Assembly (NCBI GenBank): GCA_043228905.1
Contig: JBHGNT010000010.1
Span: forward strand, 6,448,001-6,512,000
DNA from: Azolla caroliniana
Taxonomy: Eukaryota > Polypodiophyta
Length of the DNA: 64,000 bases
Reading direction: 5' to 3'
Of the stretch, positions 55,621 through 64,000 are shown piece after piece; within the stretch, counting starts at the first letter, position 1, and the number at the start of each line of letters is the position of its first letter. The position numbers and the translations under genes were made by a program. The notes under the pieces are model-generated. The model was not told where the DNA came from. It saw only the letters and a program-made list of their open reading frames with translations, and did not search any database.

Positions 55621-56325
55621 GTCGTAAAGATTTTCGTCCATAGGCGGAAACCGGGGTGGAAAGGGCAAGTCGGTGGTGTGCAACATGTGCACACGTATAC
55701 TAGGAAACGATGTATAGAAATAAGAGGGGAGATTTTATCCCACATTGTAAGGTCCCTCCCTCCTTGGGCTATAAAAGGAAGGGAGGGGTCACTTATGAAG
55801 GGTTGCCTATTTTGCGTATGATGGACAAGGGCATAGGCGGAAACCGGGGTGGAAAGGGCAAGTCGGTGGTGTGCAACATGTGCACACGTATACTAGGAAA
55901 TGGTGTATAGAAATAAGAGGGGAGATTTTATCCCACTCCTTGGGCTATAAAAGGAAGGGAGGGGTCACTTATGAAGGGTTGCCTATTTTGCGTATGATGG
56001 GGATACCACTTAGCCTAGAGTTCTTACCGTTTTAGGGTTAGGGTTTCGTTTAGGGTTTTCCTTATTCATCTTCGGTTAGGGTTTTCTCATAGTTCATTGG
56101 TGCGGCCCATGCGGCCACCATTGTTGTAATCATTCGTTTGTTTTAATATGTCTTGTTGAGTATCTTACCTCCGCCGATCTCTCCTTCTATGTGGTGATCT
56201 TATTCTTTCTTCTTGTCCTCTTGAGCTAAGCTTCCAAACATATCTTATTCTTTCTCCTCTACTCCCTAGTCCAAGACCCCCGTGGTTCCGCCTCTTTCTA
56301 CACGCACGTGCGTAACAACGTGACA
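55621..56325 (+). repeat. solo LTR F of the A/B/C Gypsy family
   Basis: TGTCGTAAAG to ACGTGACA, matching element A's LTR at both ends (CGCACGTGCGTAACAACG against CGCACGCGCATAACCACG). Flanks are CCGG (55617-55620) and CTGG (56326-56329), a 4-bp TSD with one change. A stretch of about 180 bp with the TATA box GGCTATAAAAGGAAGG is present twice (about 55643-55818 and 55831-55998). 705 bp. Confidence 0.85.
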
Positions 56326-56376
56326 CTGGGTTGAGTGGAATCGGAGTCGAAGTTGTCTCTGGTGCGTACCAAGATG
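56326..56376 (-). pseudogene. Copia D linker fragment beyond solo LTR F
   Basis: About 50 bp continuing the Copia D frame on the minus strand before an abrupt junction with Copia E leader sequence. Too short for a domain. Confidence 0.5.
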
Positions 56377-56636
56377 CGGACTCTCTGTACTTTGTTCTTG
56401 TCTTTTGTTTCTTGGTTGTCTTGGTTCTTGTGTCTCTCATTTTGTACGTGTTGACCGGTTGTGGCCGACTACATATTTATAAAAAATGGTATTAGAGCGA
56501 TGGATGAACATCTTGGAGGAATGTTCAAGCTAATCGGCTCCAACTATTCAGTGTGAAGTCAAAGATGAGGGATATTTTGGTGTGTTGAGACCTCTGGTTG
56601 CCGGTGTAGTTCAGAGATGATAAGCCAGACAAAATC

Positions 56637-56891
56637 TGTAAAGAATCAGATATGATTCTTGTGAAGCAGAAGGGGTGTGTGTTATGTGTGTATGTGTGAG
56701 AGAAGAGATGAGAGAGGAGAGGAGAGAAACACAAGATAGATAAGAGACAATATGAAGTACTCAAGAAGAAGAAGGAGATGTATATTAACAAGTAGAATAT
56801 GAGATACAAAATAACGTTACAAGGAGTCACAAAATAACGTTCTCAAACGGTGTGTTCACACGTTGCTCTATGTTGAGCTTGATTCTCAAAA
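56637..56891 (-). repeat. solo LTR of Copia D with internal deletion
   Basis: Matches 41068-41537 at both ends but lacks about 215 internal bases. Perfect 5-bp TSD AAATC at 56632-56636 and 56892-56896. Confidence 0.88.
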
Positions 56892-57463
56892 AAATCTATA
56901 CATCAACTTGGAGGTTGTGCATCTGAAGACGACAACCTACATCAGATGTTTTATAGACATGAGTCTATATAACAATTTCAATGAAGAGACAAAGGCAAAT
57001 GTCGTGTAGAAGGAGATCGGTGTTATGTTCGAGAACAAAAACACCATTAAAAGAGTTTCAGTCTTCCGGAAGATTATGAGACTGAGGTACCAAGATGGCT
57101 CAAGCATGGCAGAGCACTTGAATGCCTTCCAAGGACTGATCAACCAGACCACCTCTCTGGAAGTACCTCTTGCCGAGGGGGTATTAACATTGTTGTTGTT
57201 GGCATCCCTTTCAGACAGTTGGGAGACACTCGTTGTCACATTGGGAAACGTCGGACCGGAAGGGAAGCATCTATCCCTAGAGAAGGTGAAGTCGAGCTTA
57301 TTAAATGCGGAAGCTTGCCGGAAGGACAAAAAGTCCTTTTCCGACCCGAAGGCCCTAGTCATAGAAGGTCACTCAAACAGAGGGAGAGGCCAATAGAGAA
57401 GTCCCCAAAACCGGGACAAGTCTGGAATGAGGTTGAAGTCAAGGGGGAGGCTCACGTGTTTCT
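56892..57463 (+). pseudogene. Copia E gag body
   Basis: TTTYIRCFIDMSLYNNF, then FENKNTIKRVSVFRKIMRL, MAEHLNAFQGLINQT and SWETLVVTLGNVGPEG, closely matching Copia M gag. Stops and a one-base loss near 56915 break the N-terminal part. The zinc-knuckle start is cut by the LTR of Copia L. Confidence 0.85.
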
Positions 57464-57833
57464 TGTTGAGAAGAAAGCTCAACATGGGCCGGATCAACTG
57501 AAGAAGCGGAGAGCCAAATCGGATGAAGACCGATCGACTAGGCCGGGATCGGTTGAAGAAACCAAGAGTCGGATCAGATTAAGACTGATCGGATAGGGCG
57601 AATCGGATGGAATCCGATAGGTTGTTAGGGGCCTATATTCCTATTTTAGCAAATAGGAATATTATAGGTTGTTAGTGTTAGTTAATGAGCATTCAAGTAC
57701 GTGTCAATACTTGTGTCAGCCCACTCTTCAAGGCTTGTATAAAAAATGCTCAATGAACACATTGTATGGACTGAGTATTTTTGGAGTATCTTGTAATAGA
57801 ATTTTCTGTTGTCTGATCTCTCTTAGTCTCTCC

Positions 57834-57878
<45 letters not shown>

Positions 57879-57955
57879 GTACTCTGTGTTTTGTGTTGAC
57901 TAACTATTCATCTTCCAGATAACCCACCGATTGTCGGTTCACAAACTTCCGCACA
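57464..57955 (+). repeat. 5' LTR of Copia L
   Basis: TGTTGAGAAGAAAGC to TTCCGCACA, next to an initiator tRNA-Met-type PBS (TGGTATCAGAGC at 57968). TATA box TATAAAAA at 57737. Contains (CT)n at 57837-57874. Related to the LTR of Copia J. Confidence 0.85.
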
Positions 57956-57967
57956 TAAATATTTACA

Positions 57968-57979
57968 TGGTATCAGAGC
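57968..57979 (+). other. primer-binding site of Copia L
   Basis: TGGTATCAGAGC, the perfect complement of the initiator tRNA-Met end. Confidence 0.9.
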
Positions 57980-58019
57980 GTGAGAGTTGAGAAGCATCCT
58001 CCGCAGTCGACGTAGCTTA

Positions 58020-59040
58020 CTGACAAGAGCCATCAATAGGGTTACGGAAAAGGAAGAATAGAAACATGGACAGAGGCATGGGTGGCGCTCTTCTGACAAA
58101 GAAGTTGTAAAGAAGCAGCTACGCATCTTGGGAATACAAGATGCACCAATTCCTGCTCAGCTATGGCTACCTGAGTTACATTCAAGGAGAAAATGAAGTC
58201 GCACTGGAATCGGCACACAAGGATTTTCCAGCCTGGGAGCAAGGAGCAAGTAGAGTCTTGTGCTGCCTTGCATCCAATGTGCATGATCAGATGTTGGGCT
58301 ACATTCGGAATGCAAAAAGACGTCGAAGGAGTGATGGGAAAATCTCAAGAAGATTTTCGCCGCAAGTACCACGACCTGGAAGTTGCAGTTTCAGCAAGAG
58401 CTCAACAATATTTGACAGAAGGATATGTCGGTGATCGACTACACCATGAACATCAAGGAGATCTACAATGCCTTAGGGTTCATCAATGTGTCGGTGGACG
58501 AGGAAGAAATTGTACAGATCTGCCTTGGTGGTCTAGCTCCGAGGTACAGGCCAATCCAGGCGACTATTTGCACGAGGGAGAAACCACTATCATTCTTCGA
58601 CCTGCAATCAATGCTTATGCTCAAAGAAAACCACAGAAGTGCATCAAGAAGCATGCAATCAGACAATCCGATGTTGTACATGGAGGTAGGTAGACCCTGT
58701 GGCCGTGGAGACCACGGTGGATCAACACGCAATGGTGGCAGTCGACAAGAGCAGAACCAGAGGCACAACGGAGGTGCCGATAGCAGTGGACACTCCACAA
58801 ACATGGGGAGTCAGGGTGGTGCCGAAGGTAGGTAAAACAAAGCCAATGCTAGAAGAAGAAGGTCAACTTCGACAAAGTCGAGTTAGGCAAAGCATAGGGA
58901 AATCGGTAACGATCGCACTTCGTTGAAGGCTCGAACCAGGCTAGAATGGGTCCTACATTTGCCATGAAGCATAAGACTAACTCGATGATGACGAGCACCT
59001 CGAAACCAAACAAGGTGTGGTATGTCGATTCTGGAGCATC
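58020..59040 (+). pseudogene. Copia L gag and protease start
   Basis: Gag pieces in shifting frames: SVIDYTMNIKEIYNALGF, EEEIVQICLGGLAPRYRPI, REKPLSFFDLQSMLMLKE, then a Gly/Asn/Arg-rich stretch. The protease begins near 59010 with KVWYVDSGAS (D-S-G active site). Coding then switches to LINE-type sequence at about 59041. The early part (58020-58420) is heavily damaged. Confidence 0.8.
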
Positions 59041-59319
59041 AAATCTTGGTACAATAATTGACATATGTGTTCATTACTTTAAGGAGTTGATTGGCCCACA
59101 ATTGTTAATGACAAATGAGGTGAGTAGAGCACGCCACGAGTTTTATGATGTGGTTGGATGTATTGTGCACGACCTCATTAGTCACGAATTGGATGCGTAT
59201 TTCACTAATGATGAGATGTACACAGTTTTAAGGCATCTTCCTAGTGGTAAGAGCCCTGGTAAGGATGGCTTGACAAGTGAAGTTTTTAAGCAACATTCAA
59301 ACATTTCAAAGGAACCCTT
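59041..59319 (+). pseudogene. LINE reverse-transcriptase fragment in Copia L
   Basis: After the Copia protease start the frame runs on without a stop into residues typical of a plant L1-type LINE just before its RT: VLRHLPSGKSPGKDGLTSEVF. Upstream are HYFKELIGP and ISHELDAYFTNDEM. Its start coincides with the loss of Copia homology. Copia M cuts it at 59320, so the rest would lie beyond the right edge. Confidence 0.8.
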
Positions 59320-59376
59320 TGACGGGAACTAAAACGCTCCTTCTACACGACGCTCGGCCACAACCGAGCTTCGAAT
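59320..59376 (-). repeat. 3' LTR remnant of Copia M (57 bp)
   Basis: TGACGGGAACTAAAACG onward matches 60956-61012 with two or three differences. Confidence 0.9.
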
Positions 59377-60926
59377 GTGGCCCACAGCTTCCGGTTGTGG
59401 TCATCTATGAACGTCACGAAGTACTGTGCTCTGGCATGTGACTTCGTGTCTACTTGACACACATCCGTATGCACCAACTCCAGTGGTGCATTACGTCTCA
59501 TCGGTGGCCTTGGTCGGAAGGAGGTCCGGTTTTGCTTACCGGCCAGACAATCGGTGCACTTCTCCAAGTGCACGTTCTTCACTGGAATGAGGTTGTCGTC
59601 TGCAAGCCTCTTCATCCCCTTCTCGCTCATATGACACAGTCTCTTGTGCCATAGCTCACCGGCAGTGTCGGATGCCAGGTTCACTTCTTCCGGACATAAC
59701 CGGGCATTCATCAGGTACAGTGTGTTGACCTTCCGGACCCGAGCCACAATCAGGCTCCCTTTGCTGAACTTCATGACACTGTTCCGGATGCTACCCGTGT
59801 AGCCTTCATCATCTAGCCGACCGGCTGATATCAGGTTCAGACGAACCTCTGGAACGTGTCAGACATCCTTCAGCAACAACTTGCATCCAATTGGTGTTGT
59901 TAGCCAAACGTCTCCTATGCTGACAATTCGGCATGTACCTTCATTCCCCATCCGGACACAGCCGTGATCACTGGTTGAGTAGGATGAGAAGCACTTTTGG
60001 TCAAGGGTAAGGTGGAACGACGCTCCGGAGTCTACCACCCAAGTCATCTCGTCACCGGCAAGGTTTATCTCACTCTCCTCGGTGATGAGCATCAACTCTT
60101 CTTCACTTGCCGCGATTGCCGTCGTCCCCTTCCGGTCCGGAGTCTGCTTCGAATCGGTACCGTCGGTTTCCTTGTCCTTTCGGAAATGCCGACAGTTCTT
60201 CTGGAAGTGTCCCGGCTTTCCGCAATAGAAGCAAGTGGGCCTCCCCCTTGACTTTGACCGTGTCCCCGACTTCTCCCGGTTCTGGGGACTACGGTTTCTA
60301 TGTCTTCCGCGTTTTGATTCGGTAAGGAGCGCTTTGGAGTTGGAGCTCGTATCCTTATCTTTCCGACGCGCCTCCTCATCTAGCAAGCTCGACTTTACTC
60401 TTGCTAGGGATAACCGGTTTCCTTCCGGCCCGGCGTTGCCCAAAGTGACAACCAGCGTCTCCCAACTATCTGGGAGGGAACCGAGCAAGAGTAATGCTAG
60501 TACCTCATCGGCGAGAGGTACTTCCAATGAAGTTGCCTGGTGGATCAGCCCCTGGAAGGCATTCATGTGCTCCGCCATGCTGGAGCCATCTTGGTACCGG
60601 AGTCTTACTAGCTTCCGGAATACCGAAACCTGATTAACAACATTTTTGTTTTGAAACATTATGTCGATATTCTCCCAGAGCTCATGAGCCTTGCTCTCTT
60701 CATTGAAGTTGTTGTACAGGCTCATGTCGATGAAGCACCGTATGTACGCCGTTGTCTTCATGTGCATCACCTCCCATATCGCGGCGTCGATTTTGTCCGG
60801 TCTCTTGTCCCCGAACTGAACCGGCAGCCAGAGGTCTTTAACCATGAGCATGTCCCTCATCTTCGACTTCCACACTGAATAGTTGGAGCCGGTGAGCTTG
60901 AACATGCCGCCAAACGAGTCGTCCAT
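59377..60926 (-). pseudogene. Copia M gag, protease and integrase N-terminus
   Basis: Minus strand from 60926. One frame of about 515 codons with a single TGA at 59859-59861. Gag: SNYSVWKSKMRDM, MAEHMNAFQGLIHQ, GSLPDSWETLVVTLGN. Zinc knuckle CFYCGKPGHFQKNC near residue 235. Protease WVVDSGASFHLT. GAG-pre-integrase HKRLCHMSEKGMKRLA. Integrase start APLELVHTDVC, ending at FIDDHNRKLW. The best-preserved Copia frame in the window, but it lacks RT by deletion. Confidence 0.9.
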
Positions 60927-60940
60927 TTTCTATGTCGTTT

Positions 60941-60953
60941 CGCTCTGATACCA
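60941..60953 (-). other. primer-binding site of Copia M
   Basis: Minus strand TGGTATCAGAGCG, two bases from the 5' LTR edge. Confidence 0.9.
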
Positions 60954-60955
60954 CT

Positions 60956-61171
60956 TGACGGGAACTAAAACGCTCCTTCTACACGACGCTTGGCCACAAC
61001 CGAGCTTAGAATCATACACAAAAAACGGGAAATAATGAACGACACGAAGAGGAGATGAGTACGCAGGATGTTTACGTGGAAAACACAAACTAAGGGGAAA
61101 AACCACGGCAGTCCACAGGCTGCAAACTATCACTATGTTAGAATGTACAACAGTGAGTTCACGGAGGCAAC
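60956..61171 (-). repeat. 5' LTR of Copia M, partial
   Basis: Starts TGACGGGAACTAAAACG on the plus strand. Interrupted by Gypsy N at 61172, so the rest lies outside the window. Confidence 0.8.
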
Positions 61172-61606
61172 TGTTACCGGCCGGAAAAGGAGTTCAGAGT
61201 GTGAAACGGGGAGTTATTTAATTAGTAGGAATGGTTGTAAGTAAGCTATGAGTGTGGACGGACGAACCGGAATCGGTATGCCGTTTCGGATCCGGACCGA
61301 TCCCGAACAGGTGCGGATGGCACCGTTTTGTACTACAGACTGGGAACCTATTTAAAGGCCCACATACAATGTAATGAGGAGCGGTTAACTAATAAAGCTT
61401 AGTGTTGTTATCTCTCTGTGTTAATTGTCGTTCTGCATTCATTGTTATATTTTACGCGTGTGAATATTAAGGACAATCTTGCTAAGTAACTTAATTAAGT
61501 CGGATTAAGCGTTGAGTCTAATCTTGTTGCCGGAACACCCCTTTGGTGAAGTGTCTTCCGTAGACACACCCTGTGTTAGGCCATTGTCCGGCCCTAAGAG
61601 TTAACA
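61172..61606 (+). repeat. 5' LTR of Gypsy N
   Basis: TGTTACCGGCC to GTTAACA (TGTTA...TAACA inverted ends). TATTTAAAGG TATA-like box near 61349. 435 bp. No partner LTR in view. Confidence 0.75.
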
Positions 61607-61613
61607 CAGTTTT

Positions 61614-61631
61614 TGGCGATCACGATTCCTG
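61614..61631 (+). other. primer-binding site of Gypsy N
   Basis: TGGCGATCACGATTCCTG begins seven bases past the LTR end. The TGG start and position fit a PBS. I do not assign the tRNA. Confidence 0.6.
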
Positions 61632-61659
61632 TTTTTGCAGCGAACGACGGCACGGATGG

Positions 61660-64000
61660 ATGACTAGATCAACGCACGACCTGGTTACAAATCGAACTCG
61701 ACGCCTTGCCGAAAGGCAAAGGAGACATGAGGCTTTCCAGCAAGCGGCGCAAGAAATTAGAGCGGATCGCTCGTTTTCCAACGTAATCCGGAGAGTAGCG
61801 GACGACGCCCTCTGGTTACAGCAAACATCGCACCCGAACGACGGCAGCAGCCTAAGGAGCCTCCATGAAACCGAATCCCTTCTCCAGGCGTTGGCAAACG
61901 GAGAAGGCGAAGCAGAAGCCTTTTCAGCGTATGAATCGGATTCCGAAGGGGAATACAACGTGCACACGAACTACCGTAGCAGCAACGAAACCCCGGGCGG
62001 ACCGGAGGACGAAGGATCGGACACCTTACCGACACCGGAACCGGAAGTGCTAAGGCTGGAACCTCCGGAACCAGCAGAGGAAGAGCGACCTCCGACACCG
62101 GAAGTCGAAGAGGAGAGGCCTCCGTCACCAAAAGAAGAGGAAAGACCACCGACGCCGGAAACAAATCAAGAAAGACCACCGACGCCGGAGAAAATCCCGG
62201 AACGACCACCAACACTGCCAGCCCGCGCACCGATATCGGACGACGACATGTCGTTCCAGTACTCCAAGTATAGAGATGATCCGGACGCAGAAGCTCATGT
62301 TCACGTCTTTGAACAGACATGGGAAGCAAACCATGTGTCCCAGCGATTGATCCTGGAAGAAGAGGAACGCTCTAAGATAGCAGAATTTGGCGTCACATTG
62401 GAGGGACCGACAGCAAGATGGCGTCGGACGCAGGACCCGTCTACCATCACCACCTTCGCAGATTTAAAAGCTAAATTCTTGCATTTTTTCCAAAAGGAGG
62501 TGGACCAGACAGTAATGATGGGCTTATTTTATACCATCCGACAGGAGGCAGGGGAGAACATTCCCCAGTTTGTCATCCGGTTTCAACGGATGCATAGTCA
62601 GCTTGCCCGCGCACCCCCGGAGGAGGAATTACGGACTATATTCCTAAATGCGCTCCGGGAACCCCTACGCACGGTTTGCACAGTAATTGACTTGCGCACA
62701 AGTACCATCGACCAGGTCATTGACCGGGTGAGAGAGATAGAAAAGACAAGCTCCTGGCTCATACTGGGAGCACTCCAACGGGCATTACCGTCCAATGAAG
62801 ACCTCCGGTTTCGGCAAGCAATACAGTGCACAACCTGCTTGAATTCCGGACACTCGGCACTAGAATGCACTATGAGGACGCAATGTGTAATCTGTCAATC
62901 CAAGGGCCATATGACGGATAGGTGCGAGTATAATCTATTGAACCGGCAAGCACCGCTCGTCCGACAAATAGAGCCACGCACCAGCCGGGATGAAGAAGAG
63001 GAACGTTGGCGGCGAATGGACCGCGACCGACCGGCACAGGATGTCCGGTATGGCGATCGACGGGAGAATGATGTCCAGTACGGTGATCGGCGAGATAACT
63101 ATGACCGGCATGATAGATATGATCGGTACCAGGATTACAATAGACGATACGAACATTACGACCGGGAGCACTCCCCCGAGTATCGTCAGCAACGGGAGGA
63201 ATACGGCAGATATAACGACCAACCTCGTCAGGAGTACCGCAATAAGAAGAACTATAACAAAAAACGGCATTTCAAAAAAGGCGGCTACCCACTGGATCCG
63301 GAACAAGGAGCTTTAAGCAGCCAACCGGCCCAAAACCCCGCGCTTACCACGGGACCTGCCTCGGGTACAACAGACAATGCCGAATCTAGCAATACCCGGA
63401 AAGCCTACTGCTACTACTGTCGACATGAAGGCCATTATAGTAATCAATGCCCGGCGAAGAGCTATGACAAACGACCGGCAGTAAATATGGTAGTCCCTGA
63501 AGTGGCAGATTTGCAGCAGGTGACCACAAGGTCAAAGGGCATGGTCAAGGAATGGGAGACGCAGGAGACCATCCGGAAGCAAGCGAGGGAATGGGTGAAA
63601 AAAGCAAACGAGCAAAATGTCACAGACTTACAGCAGCAAAAGGAGAATACCGTAGGGCTGGCCAGCGGCAGACACTCCGAGAACGAGACATGGTTGGCGT
63701 TGCAAGAATGCCAGATTACGCTGCCACTAGGAAGAATCCTACAGCTCGTGCCAAGATTCACGGAAGGACTGAAGACGGCCATGACGGCAGGAGAATCATC
63801 AACGGCACCGATACTCTTCTCGAATCCGGAGGAGGGACCAACGGTGGTGGACACCAACAGTCCGGTAATCACTGCCATTGTCAAAGGGAAAGAACTCCCC
63901 GGCACAGTTATAGATGGAGGCTCCGGGGTGAATGTAATAACCCTCCGGACGTGTGATGCCCTGGGAATCCATGAGTGGGAGCCGTGTCCGTTCTGGTTAC
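61660..64000 (+). CDS. gag-protease polyprotein of Gypsy N (intact, 3' end outside)
   Basis: ATG at 61660, then 780 codons without a stop to the window edge. Residues 1-110 are helical. About 121-190 is a Pro/Glu repeat (ERPPTPE, ERPPSPK units). About 191-370 is the gag core (DLKAKFLHFFQKEVDQ; ENIPQFVIRFQRMHSQLA; FLNALREPLRTV). Three CCHC knuckles follow: CTTCLNSGHSALEC, CVICQSKGHMTDRC and, after an Arg/Tyr/Asp-rich stretch (about 448-540), CYYCRHEGHYSNQC. The protease begins near residue 748 with GTVIDGGSGVNVIT (D-G/S-G type). Gag and protease appear to be one frame. RT would follow beyond 64000. The start could be a little upstream, since the frame is open to about 61630, but 61660 is the first ATG. 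Confidence 0.9.
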   Translation, partial: MTRSTHDLVTNRTRRLAERQRRHEAFQQAAQEIRADRSFSNVIRRVADDALWLQQTSHPNDGSSLRSLHETESLLQALANGEGEAEAFSAYESDSEGEYNVHTNYRSSNETPGGPEDEGSDTLPTPEPEVLRLEPPEPAEEERPPTPEVEEERPPSPKEEERPPTPETNQERPPTPEKIPERPPTLPARAPISDDDMSFQYSKYRDDPDAEAHVHVFEQTWEANHVSQRLILEEEERSKIAEFGVTLEGPTARWRRTQDPSTITTFADLKAKFLHFFQKEVDQTVMMGLFYTIRQEAGENIPQFVIRFQRMHSQLARAPPEEELRTIFLNALREPLRTVCTVIDLRTSTIDQVIDRVREIEKTSSWLILGALQRALPSNEDLRFRQAIQCTTCLNSGHSALECTMRTQCVICQSKGHMTDRCEYNLLNRQAPLVRQIEPRTSRDEEEERWRRMDRDRPAQDVRYGDRRENDVQYGDRRDNYDRHDRYDRYQDYNRRYEHYDREHSPEYRQQREEYGRYNDQPRQEYRNKKNYNKKRHFKKGGYPLDPEQGALSSQPAQNPALTTGPASGTTDNAESSNTRKAYCYYCRHEGHYSNQCPAKSYDKRPAVNMVVPEVADLQQVTTRSKGMVKEWETQETIRKQAREWVKKANEQNVTDLQQQKENTVGLASGRHSENETWLALQECQITLPLGRILQLVPRFTEGLKTAMTAGESSTAPILFSNPEEGPTVVDTNSPVITAIVKGKELPGTVIDGGSGVNVITLRTCDALGIHEWEPCPFWL

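Larger units (their letters stand above)
56377..57463 (+). mobile_element. second copy of Copia E leader plus its gag body, with a solo LTR of D
   Basis: 56377-56636 repeats the E LTR end, PBS and gag start seen at 40826-41067. A solo D LTR follows, and then the E gag continues to 57463, where Copia L is inserted in the zinc-knuckle coding sequence. The arrangement shows a tandem duplication of the E locus with one copy of D reduced to a solo LTR. Confidence 0.8.
59320..61171 (-). mobile_element. Copia element M, internally deleted
   Basis: Minus strand: 5' LTR at the right (60956 on), PBS, gag, protease and the start of integrase, then a deletion that removes the remaining integrase, RT, RNase H and nearly all of the 3' LTR, leaving its last 57 bp (59320-59376). 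Gypsy N is inserted in its 5' LTR at 61171/61172. Confidence 0.85.
61172..64000 (+). mobile_element. Gypsy element N, 5' part
   Basis: Plus strand: 5' LTR, PBS and an open gag-protease frame that runs past the right edge. The flank before the LTR is gcaac. The reading frame has no stop in more than 2.3 kb, unlike every other element here, which suggests the most recent insertion. Confidence 0.85.

Noticed and set aside
55060-55692. 210-codon ORF starting in solo LTR F
   Set aside because: Its first ~24 codons come from the LTR in antisense. The real Copia D frame was interrupted there.
1-64000. CRISPR arrays, prokaryotic operons, rRNA genes
   Set aside because: None seen. The direct repeats are microsatellites, LTRs or tandem duplications, and the gene content is that of a plant nucleus.

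Overview
This window is nuclear DNA from a land plant with a large, repeat-rich genome. I see one convincing host gene: an intronless GRAS-family transcription factor at 24573-27269 on the minus strand, most like LATERAL SUPPRESSOR (LAS). The rest is LTR retrotransposons inserted into one another, small DNA transposons, and AT-rich intergenic DNA dense in microsatellites. Two Gypsy lineages hint at a seed-free plant (lycophyte or bryophyte grade). One is a chromodomain element of fungal (Tcn1-like) appearance. The other has a fungus-like integrase. This is a weak inference from memory of where such lineages occur, and the sequence does not name the species.

Left block (1-15005) is a four-level nest. 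A degenerate Copia (J, plus) holds a non-autonomous Gypsy (C, plus). C's 5' LTR holds a Copia (I, minus), and I holds a GC-rich Gypsy (A, plus). J also carries a solo LTR (K) with a perfect 5-bp target site duplication (TSD), and its 3' LTR holds a hAT-like MITE with a perfect 8-bp TSD.

Middle block (15006-36329) is host-like DNA. It has a 41-bp-arm hairpin, a MITE carrying a Mutator-type zinc-knuckle remnant, a second hAT-like MITE, the LAS-like gene, and a run of (GA)n, (CA)n, (CT)n and (TATG)n tracts upstream of that gene.

Right block (36330-64000) is a deeper nest. Copia H contains Copia G, and G contains Copia E. E was hit twice. One hit is Copia D, which contains the Gypsy element B (4-bp TSD ACGC), which contains the chromovirus. 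D also contains solo LTR F (TSD CCGG/CTGG). The other hit is Copia L, which contains a LINE fragment, then Copia M, then Gypsy N. N runs off the right edge with an uninterrupted gag-protease frame of at least 780 codons and is the freshest element here.

A, B, C and F belong to one Gypsy family: TGTCR...GACA termini, G-rich polypurine tract, a shared unusual primer-binding site in A, B and C, and homologous gag or integrase tails. B keeps reverse transcriptase (RT), RNase H and integrase. A and C have none of the RT/RNase H region and carry degenerate internal repeat arrays instead. Several LTRs contain tRNA-like modules with A-box to B-box spacing of 43-44 nt, as in tRNA genes.
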